64,000 nucleotides of DNA, from NCBI RefSeq assembly GCF_013141865.1, contig NZ_RCST01000001.1:1860001-1924000 (forward strand), written 5' to 3'. Every line of letters starts with the position of its first letter. Within the stretch, counting starts at the first letter, position 1. Below are positions 8,017-16,803 of the stretch, piece by piece. Both the position numbers and the translations under genes were made by a program. Under the pieces are notes generated by a model. The model did not search any database. It was not told the origin of the DNA and saw only the letters and a program-made list of their open reading frames with translations. The DNA comes from Methylomonas sp. ZR1 (GTDB taxonomy: Bacteria > Pseudomonadota > Gammaproteobacteria > Methylococcales > Methylomonadaceae).

Positions 8017-8214
8017 GGTGTTCGATAAATGCTTAATTCCTTTCAATAGTCAATTTATGTGCCATTTTTCAAGTCGTTGTTTGCGCAAACAAAAATCTGG
8101 ATCACTGCTAATTGTATGTTGATATACAAACAGTAATTGCTGGATGGTTGTTGATTTACAAGCTAATCGGCAGAAATTTGGCGATGGGTGCGGTGTCTTT
8201 AGTTAAAGCTGATT

Positions 8215-9423
8215 TTAAAAAGGGATAAATAAGTAACACATGGCTAAAAACCAAATCGACACCATCAGCTTGGGGATAATTCTCGGATGGTGCGTTTGGT
8301 CCAGTGCATAAAGCCAAGTCAAAGCGGCCAAGCCAATATTGCCCACGGGTAGAATCAATACCGCGCGAATGCCTAGGATAGGGTGCAGCATCGCAATAGG
8401 TACCAGCGTCAGCAGTGTAAACAGTGCTTCCAGAGTCAGCAAATCAGCCAACAGCAAATGCTGTTGGCTGATGCCCAGTGAGGTATACAAAGCTTGCAGG
8501 GGTTTGCGGCCGATACGAAGGGTAATTTCCAGGCTAGACGTTTGCAGCAGCAACGGAACCACGCCGATTAGCAGTAAACCGGTAGCTACCGGTGCTTGTA
8601 AGCCAATCCGCTGCCAGATATTGCCGAACCAGACGACGGTGCCCAGATAAATCAGCAGCGGCAAGTGGGCGCTGAGTTCGTGGTGCTGCAGCAGGCTACG
8701 TAGATTGATCAGTACTAGATTGATGAACGGACGATAGTGAGGGGATAGTTTGGCGAAATGACGGCTTGGATCGGGCTTATCGGTCACTATCCGCTTACGC
8801 CATCGGGTTTGTAATCTGGCTGCAGAGACTGGGCCGGCTAAAAGTAAAACCGCCACCGCAATGCCGGAACCGTCAATGCCGTGTATTTCTAGCGCGCAAA
8901 GCGAGATAGCGAAGGTCAAAAATGCAAACAACGTCGCGCCACGCAACAGCCCTTGTTGAATAAGCAATAACTGCGCGGCCAATGCCGCGGCCAGCAGGCA
9001 GTCAGCATCAAAATCCCGAATGGCGTGATAGCGACTGAATTCGTAGGCGATAAACGGCAGTAACAGCGGCAAATCGGCGATTAACAACAGACATGCGTCG
9101 AGCTTTGTTTCCAAGGCCCCGATATGGGGTAATGAACGCAGATAATGCCATGGCGCGCCGCCGCGTAGCGCGTCTGCTTGCACCGACGTCCAGGCCGCCG
9201 CCAGCACTGACATGCCCAGCCAAGCCGGAAATGTCTCGGACCCGGTCAACAGGTAGTCAACCGGTTTGGCCAAGACCTGTATCTGCGCCGCTAACGGCAT
9301 ATCCGCCGGCGACAGACTAAACAGCAACAAACACCAGATTTGCCAGCGCCGAATCAGCAAATTCAGGCTGGCATCGGCGTAAAAGCGTAAACGCCAGCCC
9401 AACAACCGGAAAAATAACGCCAT
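8215..9423 (-). CDS. Multi-spanning membrane protein, partner of the adjacent ABC ATPase (DUF6136-like)
   Basis: About 402 residues with around ten hydrophobic segments and few charged loops, typical of an ABC-2-like permease. I recall DUF6136-type proteins in this position but cannot confirm it by eye. The start is set at the ATG at 9423 (MALFFRLLGWRLRFY), 20 bases after the ATPase stop; a longer reading frame upstream would overlap the ATPase gene. A single membrane protein and a single short ATPase suggest a homodimeric-type exporter. No binding protein or fusion protein is present. Substrate unknown. Confidence 0.65.
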   Translation of the reverse strand: MALFFRLLGWRLRFYADASLNLLIRRWQIWCLLLFSLSPADMPLAAQIQVLAKPVDYLLTGSETFPAWLGMSVLAAAWTSVQADALRGGAPWHYLRSLPHIGALETKLDACLLLIADLPLLLPFIAYEFSRYHAIRDFDADCLLAAALAAQLLLIQQGLLRGATLFAFLTFAISLCALEIHGIDGSGIAVAVLLLAGPVSAARLQTRWRKRIVTDKPDPSRHFAKLSPHYRPFINLVLINLRSLLQHHELSAHLPLLIYLGTVVWFGNIWQRIGLQAPVATGLLLIGVVPLLLQTSSLEITLRIGRKPLQALYTSLGISQQHLLLADLLTLEALFTLLTLVPIAMLHPILGIRAVLILPVGNIGLAALTWLYALDQTHHPRIIPKLMVSIWFLAMCYLFIPF

Positions 9424-9443
9424 GCCGCCGGGCGCAAACGATT

Positions 9444-10061
9444 TCACGACAACGACAGGGTCCGCTCCGGAATGATGTCGAACCCCTGCCGTTGAGCTGG
9501 TTCGTGGCAAGACAGGATAATCAGGCGTTGCCGGGCCTGCTCCCTCAGAACCTGTTGTAGCGCCACCAGTGAGCCGGCATCCAGGCCATTGCTCGGTTCG
9601 TCCAATAGCAATATTTCCGTATCGGCGGCGATGCTGCCAAGCAATAAAATCTTGCGGGCCGTGCCAAGCGACAGTTGATCGAAGCGGGTCTGCAAGTGTG
9701 TGTGCAGTTGAAAACCATCCATCAGCTGATCTAAAACCTGGCGATTCAGTTGTCCGCGTACGGACGCTAACAGCCCCAGCCAGTCTTGGCCGGTGAGAAA
9801 CGGAAACACCGGGCAGTCGGCGGGACAGAAGCTTAAGCGTCGCCGTGCCGACAACGGGCTGTTTCTGAGGTCGGCGTCGCCGACAAATACTTCGCCGGCG
9901 TCGGCGGCCAGCGCGCCGGCCAGCATCGCCAGCAAGGTTGATTTGCCCACGCCATTGGGGCCGGCGATTAAATAAATACCGGGGCTACTCCAGGCAAACG
10001 AAAAGTTTGCAATGACTTGTTTCCCGGGAAAGTGTTTTGTTAAGGCAACGGCGCGTAACAT
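9444..10061 (-). CDS. ABC transporter ATP-binding protein
   Basis: 205 residues, a short but complete nucleotide-binding domain. The Walker A motif is GPNGVGKST (near residue 36), the signature is LSLGTARK (near residue 134), Walker B is ILLLDEPSNGLD (near residue 152) and the H-loop is SCHE (near residue 183). The ATG at 10061 is preferred over an in-frame TTG two codons upstream. CcmA-like ATPases of this length are common in ABC-2 exporters. It is followed by a polytopic membrane protein that should be its permease. Confidence 0.85.
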   Translation of the reverse strand: MLRAVALTKHFPGKQVIANFSFAWSSPGIYLIAGPNGVGKSTLLAMLAGALAADAGEVFVGDADLRNSPLSARRRLSFCPADCPVFPFLTGQDWLGLLASVRGQLNRQVLDQLMDGFQLHTHLQTRFDQLSLGTARKILLLGSIAADTEILLLDEPSNGLDAGSLVALQQVLREQARQRLIILSCHEPAQRQGFDIIPERTLSLS

Positions 10062-10154
10062 GGGCAATTGAAGATGCGAAGATGTTTAGATTATCGATGC
10101 TTCATTTCACGATCCGGTTTGTAAGCATTTCCATTGTTGCCTGGTGTGCATGCA

Positions 10155-11318
10155 CTAAACGCGAAATTTGCTTAGCCGTTTCACAGCTTCGTGTAAGGTA
10201 GCATCGTCTTTGGCAAAGCAAAACCGGACCAAGCCTTCACCGGCGCTGCTTTGGTAAAACGAGCTGCCCGGAATGCTGGCAACACCGGTCTGTGACAATA
10301 TAGCCAGCGCCGCGGCTTTGGCGGTCGGATAACCAAAGTGGCCGATGTCGGCTAATACGTAGTAAGCGCCTTGCGGTACTAAGGGCGTCAAACCAGCCGC
10401 ATGCAAGCCGGCGCAAATGATGTCGCGCTTGCGTTGATACTGCGTCCTGAGCTGCTGAAAATAGTCCGGCGGCGCCTGCAAACCGGCGGCCGCACCGTAT
10501 TGCAAAGGCGACGGCGCGCAAACATAAAGTAAATCGTTAACCAAATTTATCGCCTGCGCCAATGCCGGTTCGGCGACCGCATAACCCAGCCGCCAACCGG
10601 TAATGCTAAAGGTTTTGGAAAAGCCCATGATACTGACCGTACGCTTGGCCAGATTGCCGACACTGGCCGGGGAAATATGCGGCACGCCGTCGTAGGTGAT
10701 GTATTCGTAGATTTCGTCGGAAATGACCAGCAAATTGTGCTGCTCGGCCACGCGCTCGATGATTGCCAACTCGGCGGCACTGAAGAGTTTGCCGCTGGGA
10801 TTACTGGGTGTGCAAACCACGATTGCCCGGGTATTGGGTTTTAGGGCGGCACGCAACGCCGCTTCGTCAAGCGCAAAAGTCGGCGGCGCCAAGGTTAAAA
10901 ACTGTGGCTCCAGGCCGTTGAGCAGAATCGTATTCAGATGGTAACCGTAGTAAGGCTCCATCAGCAAAATACCGTCGCCTGGGTTTAACAGCGCCGTCAA
11001 GGTGGCTGCAAACGCGCCGGTAGTGCCGCCGCTAATCACGATCTGACTGTCAGGATCGACGTCCAAACCATTGTCGCGCTTAAGCTTGGCGGCAATCGCC
11101 TGCCGTAATGGCGGCACGCCTTCCGAGGCAGTGTAGGTATTGAGGCCGTCTTGAATAGCCTTGATCGCGCCGTCCCGCACCAGGGCCGGCGCCGGCAAAT
11201 CGCCTAAGCCCTGCCCCAGATTGATCCCGCCGATGCGTTCGCATTCGCGGGTCATCAAACGGATATCGGACGGTTTAAGATTGGCAATCCGGTTAGCAGC
11301 GGGAAAAGTCATCGGCAT
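10155..11318 (-). CDS. PLP-dependent class I/II aminotransferase
   Basis: About 387 residues of the fold-type I aspartate aminotransferase superfamily. Visible elements are INLGQGLGDLPAP near residue 30, the YTASEGVPPLRQAIA segment, CTPSNPSGKLFS near residue 170, ISDEIYEYITYDG near residue 200, and the Schiff-base lysine in FSKTFSITGWRLGY near residue 235. The C-terminal arginine that binds the substrate carboxylate is in GEGLVRFCFAKDD. Starts at 11318 or 11312 (MPM) are both plausible; longer versions lack family-like sequence. Substrate specificity cannot be read; the family includes AspC, kynurenine and methionine aminotransferases. It appears monocistronic. Confidence 0.85.
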   Translation of the reverse strand: MPMTFPAANRIANLKPSDIRLMTRECERIGGINLGQGLGDLPAPALVRDGAIKAIQDGLNTYTASEGVPPLRQAIAAKLKRDNGLDVDPDSQIVISGGTTGAFAATLTALLNPGDGILLMEPYYGYHLNTILLNGLEPQFLTLAPPTFALDEAALRAALKPNTRAIVVCTPSNPSGKLFSAAELAIIERVAEQHNLLVISDEIYEYITYDGVPHISPASVGNLAKRTVSIMGFSKTFSITGWRLGYAVAEPALAQAINLVNDLLYVCAPSPLQYGAAAGLQAPPDYFQQLRTQYQRKRDIICAGLHAAGLTPLVPQGAYYVLADIGHFGYPTAKAAALAILSQTGVASIPGSSFYQSSAGEGLVRFCFAKDDATLHEAVKRLSKFRV

Positions 11319-11386
11319 ATGTTGTAACAGTCGTTTAAAAAGAAGCGCCTTGACGGCGCTTGAGAGGGAGGAGAGCCCTGAATGGA

Positions 11387-12658
11387 TTAAAACCGCCGCG
11401 TCCAACCAAATTGCAGCGAAAACTGGCTCATCGACAAATCGATGGACTGGCCCGGACTCAATGGATTCGGGCCGGTAATGGTTTTCTGTGGCGAATACAT
11501 GAATGCAAAACTGAGTTCGTCCTGTTTGCTAAGCGCGTGACTTAAGCCGCCAGTCAAGTGCCATTCCTGGACGCCGGGCGCCAGAATATTGAACAGCACC
11601 TCGGAGCCTTCAATGGGTTGCTGCCCATAACTCAGGCCACCGCGCCAAATCCAATCCGGGCTTTGCTGCCACTGCACCCCGGCTTTATAAATCGTCATGT
11701 CGTTCCAGCCAAAACCTCGGCCGTCGGCGTGCCCCAGCAAATTGCCCTGAAAGGTGTTGCCGACCGATTTAATTTCACTGTAGCGGATATGCTCGACGTC
11801 AAAATTGGCGGTCAGCGCTTTGCTAACGTCCCAGGACAAACCGACATTGAAGCTGTCCGGAATATCAAAACCACCGCCCTGGGCAAATAAGCCGGAGTAG
11901 CGTTCAAACTTGGACATATAGATGCGGCTTTTGTAAGACGCACCCAATCGCAAACCCGGCGTTAACTCGGCTAATCCGCCTACCCGGAAGCCGGCGCCGA
12001 AAGAATAATCGCGCCCTTGATCCGATAAGTGATCCGGTTCACTGGAAAAACCGAATTGACCGAATGTATTCAGGCCTCTGGCCTTGAAAGTCTGCGCCGC
12101 GAAAATCGGCGAAATCCCCAATGCATACCGGCCTTTGGCAAACGAATGCGCATAGGTGCCCACAATAAACGCTTGCGCCATATCGATACCGGTGCGGCCG
12201 GCGCCGAAGGTACCGTTCGCGCCGGTAAACAAGCCATTACCGTTAACTAATGGTTTGTAATCGGTGTTCATACCACCATTGCCGTACATCGCTACACCGA
12301 GGGTTTGCTCGGCATCCAATTTGTAACTCCAACCTAGGGTCGGCACCGGAAAATACTCGCTGTCGCTTTCGACCGACCCGGTCGCCAACATGCCGCGGCC
12401 GTTTACGCGGTATTCACGATGCGGGCTGAATAGTTCAAATTCCAAATCCAGGCGATCACCCACATAGGCCAGACCCGCCGGGTTTATCGCCGAGACAATC
12501 GCATCCTGCGCAAAACCGGTACTCGCTCCCGCCAAGGCTTTGCTCCGGGCGCCGTAGCTGTGGGCAAAATAGCCGTTGGTGGCATTCGCGGCGGGCACGC
12601 ACACAGCCAGCGCGGTAAAAGAACCCAACAAGGCCCATGATATTTTTGCAAACGACAT
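11387..12658 (-). CDS. OmpP1/FadL/TodX family outer-membrane transporter
   Basis: 423 residues. A signal peptide ends at about residue 26 (VPAANA), followed directly by TNGYFAHSYGARSKALAGA, the N-terminal plug segment that defines FadL/TodX proteins. AFAQDAIVSAINPAGLAYVGDRL-type sequence follows, and alternating beta-strands run to a terminal FGWTRRF, whose final aromatic residue is the Bam recognition signal. FadL proteins carry hydrophobic compounds across the outer membrane by lateral diffusion. Unusually, the likely Shine-Dalgarno AGGGAAA can pair with an upstream TTTCCCT, so translation may be structure-controlled. Confidence 0.9.
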   Translation of the reverse strand: MSFAKISWALLGSFTALAVCVPAANATNGYFAHSYGARSKALAGASTGFAQDAIVSAINPAGLAYVGDRLDLEFELFSPHREYRVNGRGMLATGSVESDSEYFPVPTLGWSYKLDAEQTLGVAMYGNGGMNTDYKPLVNGNGLFTGANGTFGAGRTGIDMAQAFIVGTYAHSFAKGRYALGISPIFAAQTFKARGLNTFGQFGFSSEPDHLSDQGRDYSFGAGFRVGGLAELTPGLRLGASYKSRIYMSKFERYSGLFAQGGGFDIPDSFNVGLSWDVSKALTANFDVEHIRYSEIKSVGNTFQGNLLGHADGRGFGWNDMTIYKAGVQWQQSPDWIWRGGLSYGQQPIEGSEVLFNILAPGVQEWHLTGGLSHALSKQDELSFAFMYSPQKTITGPNPLSPGQSIDLSMSQFSLQFGWTRRF

Positions 12659-12664
12659 AAAAGG

Positions 12665-12691
12665 TTTCCCTGTGTGACAAGCTTAGGGAAA
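12665..12691 (-). promoter_or_regulatory. Hairpin enclosing the probable ribosome site of the FadL-type gene
   Basis: Plus-strand arms TTTCCCT (12665-12671) and AGGGAAA (12685-12691) are perfect complements around a 13-base loop. In the mRNA the 3' arm is the AGGGAAA that lies about seven bases before the ATG and is the only good Shine-Dalgarno. Folding would hide it, so a translational control element is possible. Confidence 0.35.
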
Positions 12692-13088
12692 TTCTATCGA
12701 GCGCCAGACTCTCTTTAAAAACGATATATTTCGATGTCTATTTCAGATATTGGCATAAAGACAAGATGCGTAAGACGCACTGCACGTTGTTTTTATCTTC
12801 AGGCCAGACACAGCACATTGAGCTGATTCTGCATAAACACCTGAGCAGCAATTGTTGCTAGTTGAGCAGCATATTGCCCTTCGTATCCATATAAACCATC
12901 CCCAGGTTGCGCCGGGTTTGCGGCCTACCGTTAAACGGCACAGCTCTTGCTGAGCTCAGCTCCTATTGAAATCAATCAGCGCCGAAAATCCCAGTAGCGA
13001 CATTGGCCAACCGGCCAGCATTGGCGGCAGACAGCCTATTTTGACCCGTACCGAACCCTACACCTATTTCAAACCAACAGGAGTTGAC
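12692..13088. other. Divergent intergenic region between the FadL-type and MBL-lipoprotein genes
   Basis: About 400 bases without a convincing gene. The left part is AT-rich (TTTAAAAACGATATATTTCG at about 12713-12732) and should hold the promoter of the minus-strand FadL-type gene. The right part carries a sigma-54-like site at 12936-12951 facing the lipoprotein gene. An in-frame upstream start at 12966 for the lipoprotein gene is disfavoured because it would bury the signal peptide. Confidence 0.5.
12936..12951 (+). promoter_or_regulatory. Candidate sigma-54 promoter of the MBL lipoprotein gene
   Basis: CGGCACAGCTCTTGCT matches the -24/-12 consensus TGGCAC-N5-TTGC except for the first base, with the required GG-N10-GC spacing. 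It points toward the gene starting at 13089; transcription would begin near 12963, leaving a leader of about 125 bases. No activator site was identified. Confidence 0.45.
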
Positions 13089-14561
13089 ATGCACAAATTG
13101 CTATACCGAACGGCCGGTTTAACCGCGCTTATTTTCACTGGCTGTAGTTCGCTGCAGCAAAACAGCATCCAATTAGCCAGCGATGCCGCGGGCGTCACGA
13201 ACCTCAAATCCATCGAATTTAGCGGCACCGGCCGTTGGTACCAATTCGGCCAGGCGCCGAATCCCGACCTGCCCTGGCCGCCGTTTGCCGTCAAAAACTA
13301 CACCGCCGACATCAATTACGAAACCGCCAGCGCCCGCGTGCAAATCAGCCGTTTGCAAGAGATTGAGCCGGGGCGGAATCGGCCGCAACCCACCGAGCAA
13401 AAGGTTGATCAATACGTCAGCGGCGCTTATGCATGGAATATTGCCCCGCCTGCGGCCGGCGCCACCAGTGCTAACCCCGTCGTCACCACGCAACCTACCG
13501 CTAGCGAAGAACGCGCCGCCGAAATCTGGGCCACGCCACAAGGATTTTTAAGGGCAGCGCAGAGCCATCAGGCCAAATCTGAAGACAAAGGCACCGACAC
13601 CGAAGTCAGCTTTACTTTGGACGGCAAATACCGCTACCAGGGGACATTGAATGCTCGCCACCAGTTAACAAACGTCAAAACCTGGATTGACAACCCGGTA
13701 CTTGGCTACACCTTACTGGAAACGCAATACAGCGACTACAAGGAATTTGGCGGCGGCTTGTTTCCCAGCCATATCGTGCGTCTGCAAGGCGGCTATCCGG
13801 TATTGGATTTGAACGTCACCACAGTAAAAGCCAACCCGCCGGTAGACATCGCGGTACCTGCCGAAGCCGCCAAGAAACTGAACATTATCGTCGCAGCCAA
13901 TAAACTTGCGGACGGCGTGTATTATTTGACCGGCGGTACTCACCATAGCGTGGCTATCGAGCAGCTAAACCATATCGTGCTGGTAGAAGCACCGCAAAAC
14001 GAAGAACGCTCCTTGGCGCTAATCGAAAAACTCAAGGAAACCATCCCCAATAAACCGATCAAATACGTGATCAATACTCACGCGCACTTTGACCACAGCG
14101 GCGGCTTGCGCACCTTCGTCGATGCCGGCGCCACTATCGTCACCCATCAGCCCAATCAGGCTTATTACGAAAAAGTCTGGGCTGCACCGCATAGTATTTA
14201 CCCCGACAATCTGGAGAAGTCCAAAAAAGCGCCAAACTTCCTCAGCTTTGCCGGCAAACAGGTGATTTCTGACGGCAAACGCAATATTGAAATTCATGCC
14301 TTGGCTGAGAATAGCCACAACGACGCCTTTGTTGCGGTGTATTTGCCCAAGGAAAAGATATTGATCGAGGCCGACGCCTATACGCCGCAAGCGGCTAACG
14401 CGCCGGCGCCCACATCTGTGAACCCTTATTCGTTGAATCTGTATGAAAATGTTCAACGGCTTAAATTGGATGTTGGACAGATTGCTGCCTTGCACGGTCC
14501 GCGTGTGGTGACCTTAGGCGATCTGCGTAAAGCCATCGGCATCACCAAAGCTTCGCGATAA
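13089..14561 (+). CDS. Metallo-beta-lactamase-fold hydrolase, lipoprotein
   Basis: 490 residues from the ATG at 13089, which has an AGGAG site ten bases upstream. The signal peptide ends in a lipobox (LIFTGC, lipidated Cys near residue 19). An N-terminal domain of about 270 residues without a recognised family precedes the MBL domain. The metal-binding motif is THAHFDHSGG near residue 329-338, with a third histidine in NSHND, the bridging Asp in EADAY, and the last His in ALHGPR. This is an intact dinuclear zinc site. The two-part architecture resembles periplasmic MBL proteins with an outer-membrane-lipoprotein-like front domain. Substrate unknown; a true antibiotic-degrading role is not indicated. 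Confidence 0.8.
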   Translation: MHKLLYRTAGLTALIFTGCSSLQQNSIQLASDAAGVTNLKSIEFSGTGRWYQFGQAPNPDLPWPPFAVKNYTADINYETASARVQISRLQEIEPGRNRPQPTEQKVDQYVSGAYAWNIAPPAAGATSANPVVTTQPTASEERAAEIWATPQGFLRAAQSHQAKSEDKGTDTEVSFTLDGKYRYQGTLNARHQLTNVKTWIDNPVLGYTLLETQYSDYKEFGGGLFPSHIVRLQGGYPVLDLNVTTVKANPPVDIAVPAEAAKKLNIIVAANKLADGVYYLTGGTHHSVAIEQLNHIVLVEAPQNEERSLALIEKLKETIPNKPIKYVINTHAHFDHSGGLRTFVDAGATIVTHQPNQAYYEKVWAAPHSIYPDNLEKSKKAPNFLSFAGKQVISDGKRNIEIHALAENSHNDAFVAVYLPKEKILIEADAYTPQAANAPAPTSVNPYSLNLYENVQRLKLDVGQIAALHGPRVVTLGDLRKAIGITKASR

Positions 14562-14573
14562 GCAGATCAACAA

Positions 14574-14604
14574 TTGAGGCACCGGCTGAATGCCGGCGCC
14601 TCAA
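14574..14604 (+). terminator. Strong hairpin after the MBL lipoprotein gene
   Basis: TTGAGGC-A-CCGGC and GCCGG-C-GCCTCAA pair around a TGAAT loop with one A-C mismatch, 13 bases after the stop. There is no following T-run, so termination may be weak or factor-assisted. Confidence 0.6.
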
Positions 14605-14872
14605 TCTCAGCGCAAACAGGCCTGACTTAGAAATCCCAATAAACTTTCGATGCTGGCGAGCGCTGAGCGGGCGCCTCAGCAAAAAGTGGGTTCTGCCCCG
14701 CCATCAACACCCCACAGCCAATCGCTGCTGAATTTCAAGCAATCCCCCGCCGCAATCGCGGCTAGACCCTTTAAAACGCCACCTTCCCAAAGTTGGCATG
14801 TAGCGTGCTTTGTTAAATGCGTATTTGAATTAGCAATTTCACATTTATCCTCTCATCGTTCCAGCACTACGC
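14605..14872. other. Promoter region of the TetR/RND operon
   Basis: About 270 bases without a supportable gene. TGGCATGTAGCGTGCT at 14794-14809 has GG-N10-GC spacing like a sigma-54 site but a mismatched -12 element. The overlapping TTGGCA could equally be a sigma-70 -35 box. The AT-rich stretch TTAGCAATTTCACATTTATC just before the regulator gene is a plausible operator zone, though I see no clear palindrome. Confidence 0.3.
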
Positions 14873-15532
14873 ATGACTGACCTAAAAACCAAGTCGGAGA
14901 AAACTCGCGAGCGATTGTTGAATGCCGCCGGCCGCATCTTTGCCGAGAAAGGCTATCAGGACGCGACCATTGCCGAGATTTGCGAGCAGGCCCAAGCCAA
15001 TATTGCCTCGGTGAATTATCACTTTGGCGACAAGCAAACCCTTTATCTGGAAGCTTGGCGGCATGCCTTCAACCACGAATTGGGCCAGCATCCGCCCGAC
15101 GGCGGCGTGTCCCGGCAGGCTCCGGTTGAGCAACGGCTGGCTGGACGTATCAAATCGCTAATCCGCCGTCTGGCCGACGACGAATCCTATTCCTTTGCCA
15201 TCATTCACAAGGAAATGGCGCAACCGACCCGCTTGCTGGCCGACATTCTGGAAAAGGAAATCAATCCGCAGCGTCAGCAAATGTTTGGCTTGCTGCGCGA
15301 ATGCCTGGGCCAGGACGCCAGCGAACAACAATTGCAATATTGCCACGCCAGCATCATGGGCCAATGCTTTCAATTGCTACGCCTGAAACAGATACAACAA
15401 GCCCGGCCGCAACGCGCCCTGCCCAGCGACATGAGCGACATCGGCGCCTTCGCCGAACATGTGGTGGATTTTTCGCTGGCAGGCATCCGCGCCATCCGCT
15501 CGCAAACCTTACCTAAGCGTATCCAAGCATGA
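14873..15532 (+). CDS. TetR/AcrR family regulator, CecR (DUF1956)-like
   Basis: 219 residues. The N-terminal helix-turn-helix (residues about 10-57) shows TRERLLNAAGRIFAEKGYQD, ATIAEICEQAQANIASVNYHF and GDKQTLY, the hallmark TetR DNA-binding domain. The C-terminal ligand domain has IHKEMAQPTRLLADILEKEI near residue 106-125, as in CecR/YbiH and other DUF1956 regulators. It overlaps the membrane-fusion gene as ATGA and heads the RND operon, so it is most likely the local repressor that is released by an efflux substrate or inducer. CecR itself regulates drug-efflux genes in E. coli, which fits the context. Confidence 0.88.
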   Translation: MTDLKTKSEKTRERLLNAAGRIFAEKGYQDATIAEICEQAQANIASVNYHFGDKQTLYLEAWRHAFNHELGQHPPDGGVSRQAPVEQRLAGRIKSLIRRLADDESYSFAIIHKEMAQPTRLLADILEKEINPQRQQMFGLLRECLGQDASEQQLQYCHASIMGQCFQLLRLKQIQQARPQRALPSDMSDIGAFAEHVVDFSLAGIRAIRSQTLPKRIQA

Positions 15533-16800
15533 AGCAACAAATTTCCGATTTCCCCTCGTCGAGCAAGCGCCGGCCCTGGCTATGGACCGGCGCGCTATTA
15601 GTGGTGAGCCTGGCCGGTGCCGGCGTCTATTTTCAGCACAGCGAAGCCGCCCCGGATACTAAAGCCGAGCGCGGTGGCGGCAAAGGCCGACGCTTTTTTG
15701 AACAACCAGATGCTCCTGCGGTCGTCGCTACCCAGTCCGCCAGAAGTGGCGATTTTCCGGTTTATCTGAATGCGCTCGGCACCGTCACCGCCTTGCGCAC
15801 CGTCACCGTCAAACCGCGCGTGGACGGCGAATTGGTAAAAGTGGCGTTCAGCGAGGGGCAAATGGTCAAGGCCGGCGATCTGCTGGCGGAAATCGACCCG
15901 CGGCCGTTTCAGGTGCAATTGCAGCAAGCCCAAGGCCAGCTGACCCGCGACCAGGCCTTGTTACAAAACGCCGAGTTGGACCGGAGCCGCTATCAGACCC
16001 TGCTGGAACAGGATTCGATTGCCGCCCAACAAACCGTCACCCAAGAATCGCAGGTCAAACAATATCGCGGCAATGTCGAGATGGATCAGGCCCTGGTCGA
16101 TAGCGCCAAATTGCAACTCGGTTATGCCAAGCTAACCGCGCCGATTTCCGGACGGGTGGGCTTACGGCAAGTGGACCAAGGCAATATCGTCAGGGCTAAC
16201 GACGCCAACGGCCTCGTCGTCATCACTCAGTTACAACCGATCAGCGTGGTGTTCACGCTGCCCGAGGACAAATTGCCGGAGGTGGTGAAACGCTATCGCA
16301 GCGGCCAGATCATTAAAATAGAAGCCTACGACAGAAGCGGCAAATTGAAATTGGCCGAAGGCAAACTCACCGCGCTGGACAATCAAATCGACCCGACTAC
16401 CGGCACCATTAAGCTGAAGGCACAATTCGACAATCTCGAGCAAACCCTATTCGCCAATCAATTTGTTAACGTGCGCATGCATCTGGATACCTTGCACGAC
16501 GTTACGCAGATACCCAGCAGCGCCTTGCAACACGATACCCAGGGTGCGTTTGTGTATGTGGTCGATGCCGAGAACATCGCCCATCTGCGCCGCGTCGAAC
16601 CCGGCCCCAGCGAAGGAGAAAAGGTGGCTATCGAACATAATCTGACGGCGGGCGAACAACTCATCCTCACCGGCATCGACCGGGTCAAGGACGGAGGCGT
16701 GGTGGATGTGGCCGAGAAAGACGGCCAAGCAGTCGCCGCCAAACCGGAATTGCAACCCAAGCCGGAAGACGAATCCGGCAAACGCCGGCGGCGCGGATAA
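15529..16800 (+). CDS. mdtA: RND efflux periplasmic adaptor (MdtA-like)
   Basis: 423 residues. A short cytoplasmic tail and one N-terminal anchor helix (about residues 19-36) precede a periplasmic membrane-fusion protein. VTVKPRVDGELVKVAFSEGQ near residue 95 and LLAEIDPRPFQVQLQQAQ near residue 120 form the first lipoyl half and enter the coiled-coil hairpin (about residues 130-190). LTAPISGRVGLRQVDQGN near residue 205 returns to the lipoyl half. The tail is basic (KRRRRG). The sequence strongly resembles E. coli MdtA. It should bridge the MdtBC pump to the outer-membrane channel encoded downstream. It starts within the regulator stop codon (ATGA). Confidence 0.9.
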   Translation: MKQQISDFPSSSKRRPWLWTGALLVVSLAGAGVYFQHSEAAPDTKAERGGGKGRRFFEQPDAPAVVATQSARSGDFPVYLNALGTVTALRTVTVKPRVDGELVKVAFSEGQMVKAGDLLAEIDPRPFQVQLQQAQGQLTRDQALLQNAELDRSRYQTLLEQDSIAAQQTVTQESQVKQYRGNVEMDQALVDSAKLQLGYAKLTAPISGRVGLRQVDQGNIVRANDANGLVVITQLQPISVVFTLPEDKLPEVVKRYRSGQIIKIEAYDRSGKLKLAEGKLTALDNQIDPTTGTIKLKAQFDNLEQTLFANQFVNVRMHLDTLHDVTQIPSSALQHDTQGAFVYVVDAENIAHLRRVEPGPSEGEKVAIEHNLTAGEQLILTGIDRVKDGGVVDVAEKDGQAVAAKPELQPKPEDESGKRRRRG

Positions 16801-16803
16801 ACC

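Noticed and set aside
13089..14561. Antibiotic-resistance beta-lactamase
   Set aside because: The zinc motif is present, but the large unrelated N-terminal domain and lipobox argue for a different hydrolase.
14794..14809. Second sigma-54-like site (TGGCATGTAGCGTGCT) before the TetR gene
   Set aside because: Spacing fits but the -12 element is mismatched and TetR-RND operons are normally sigma-70 controlled; kept only as a note.
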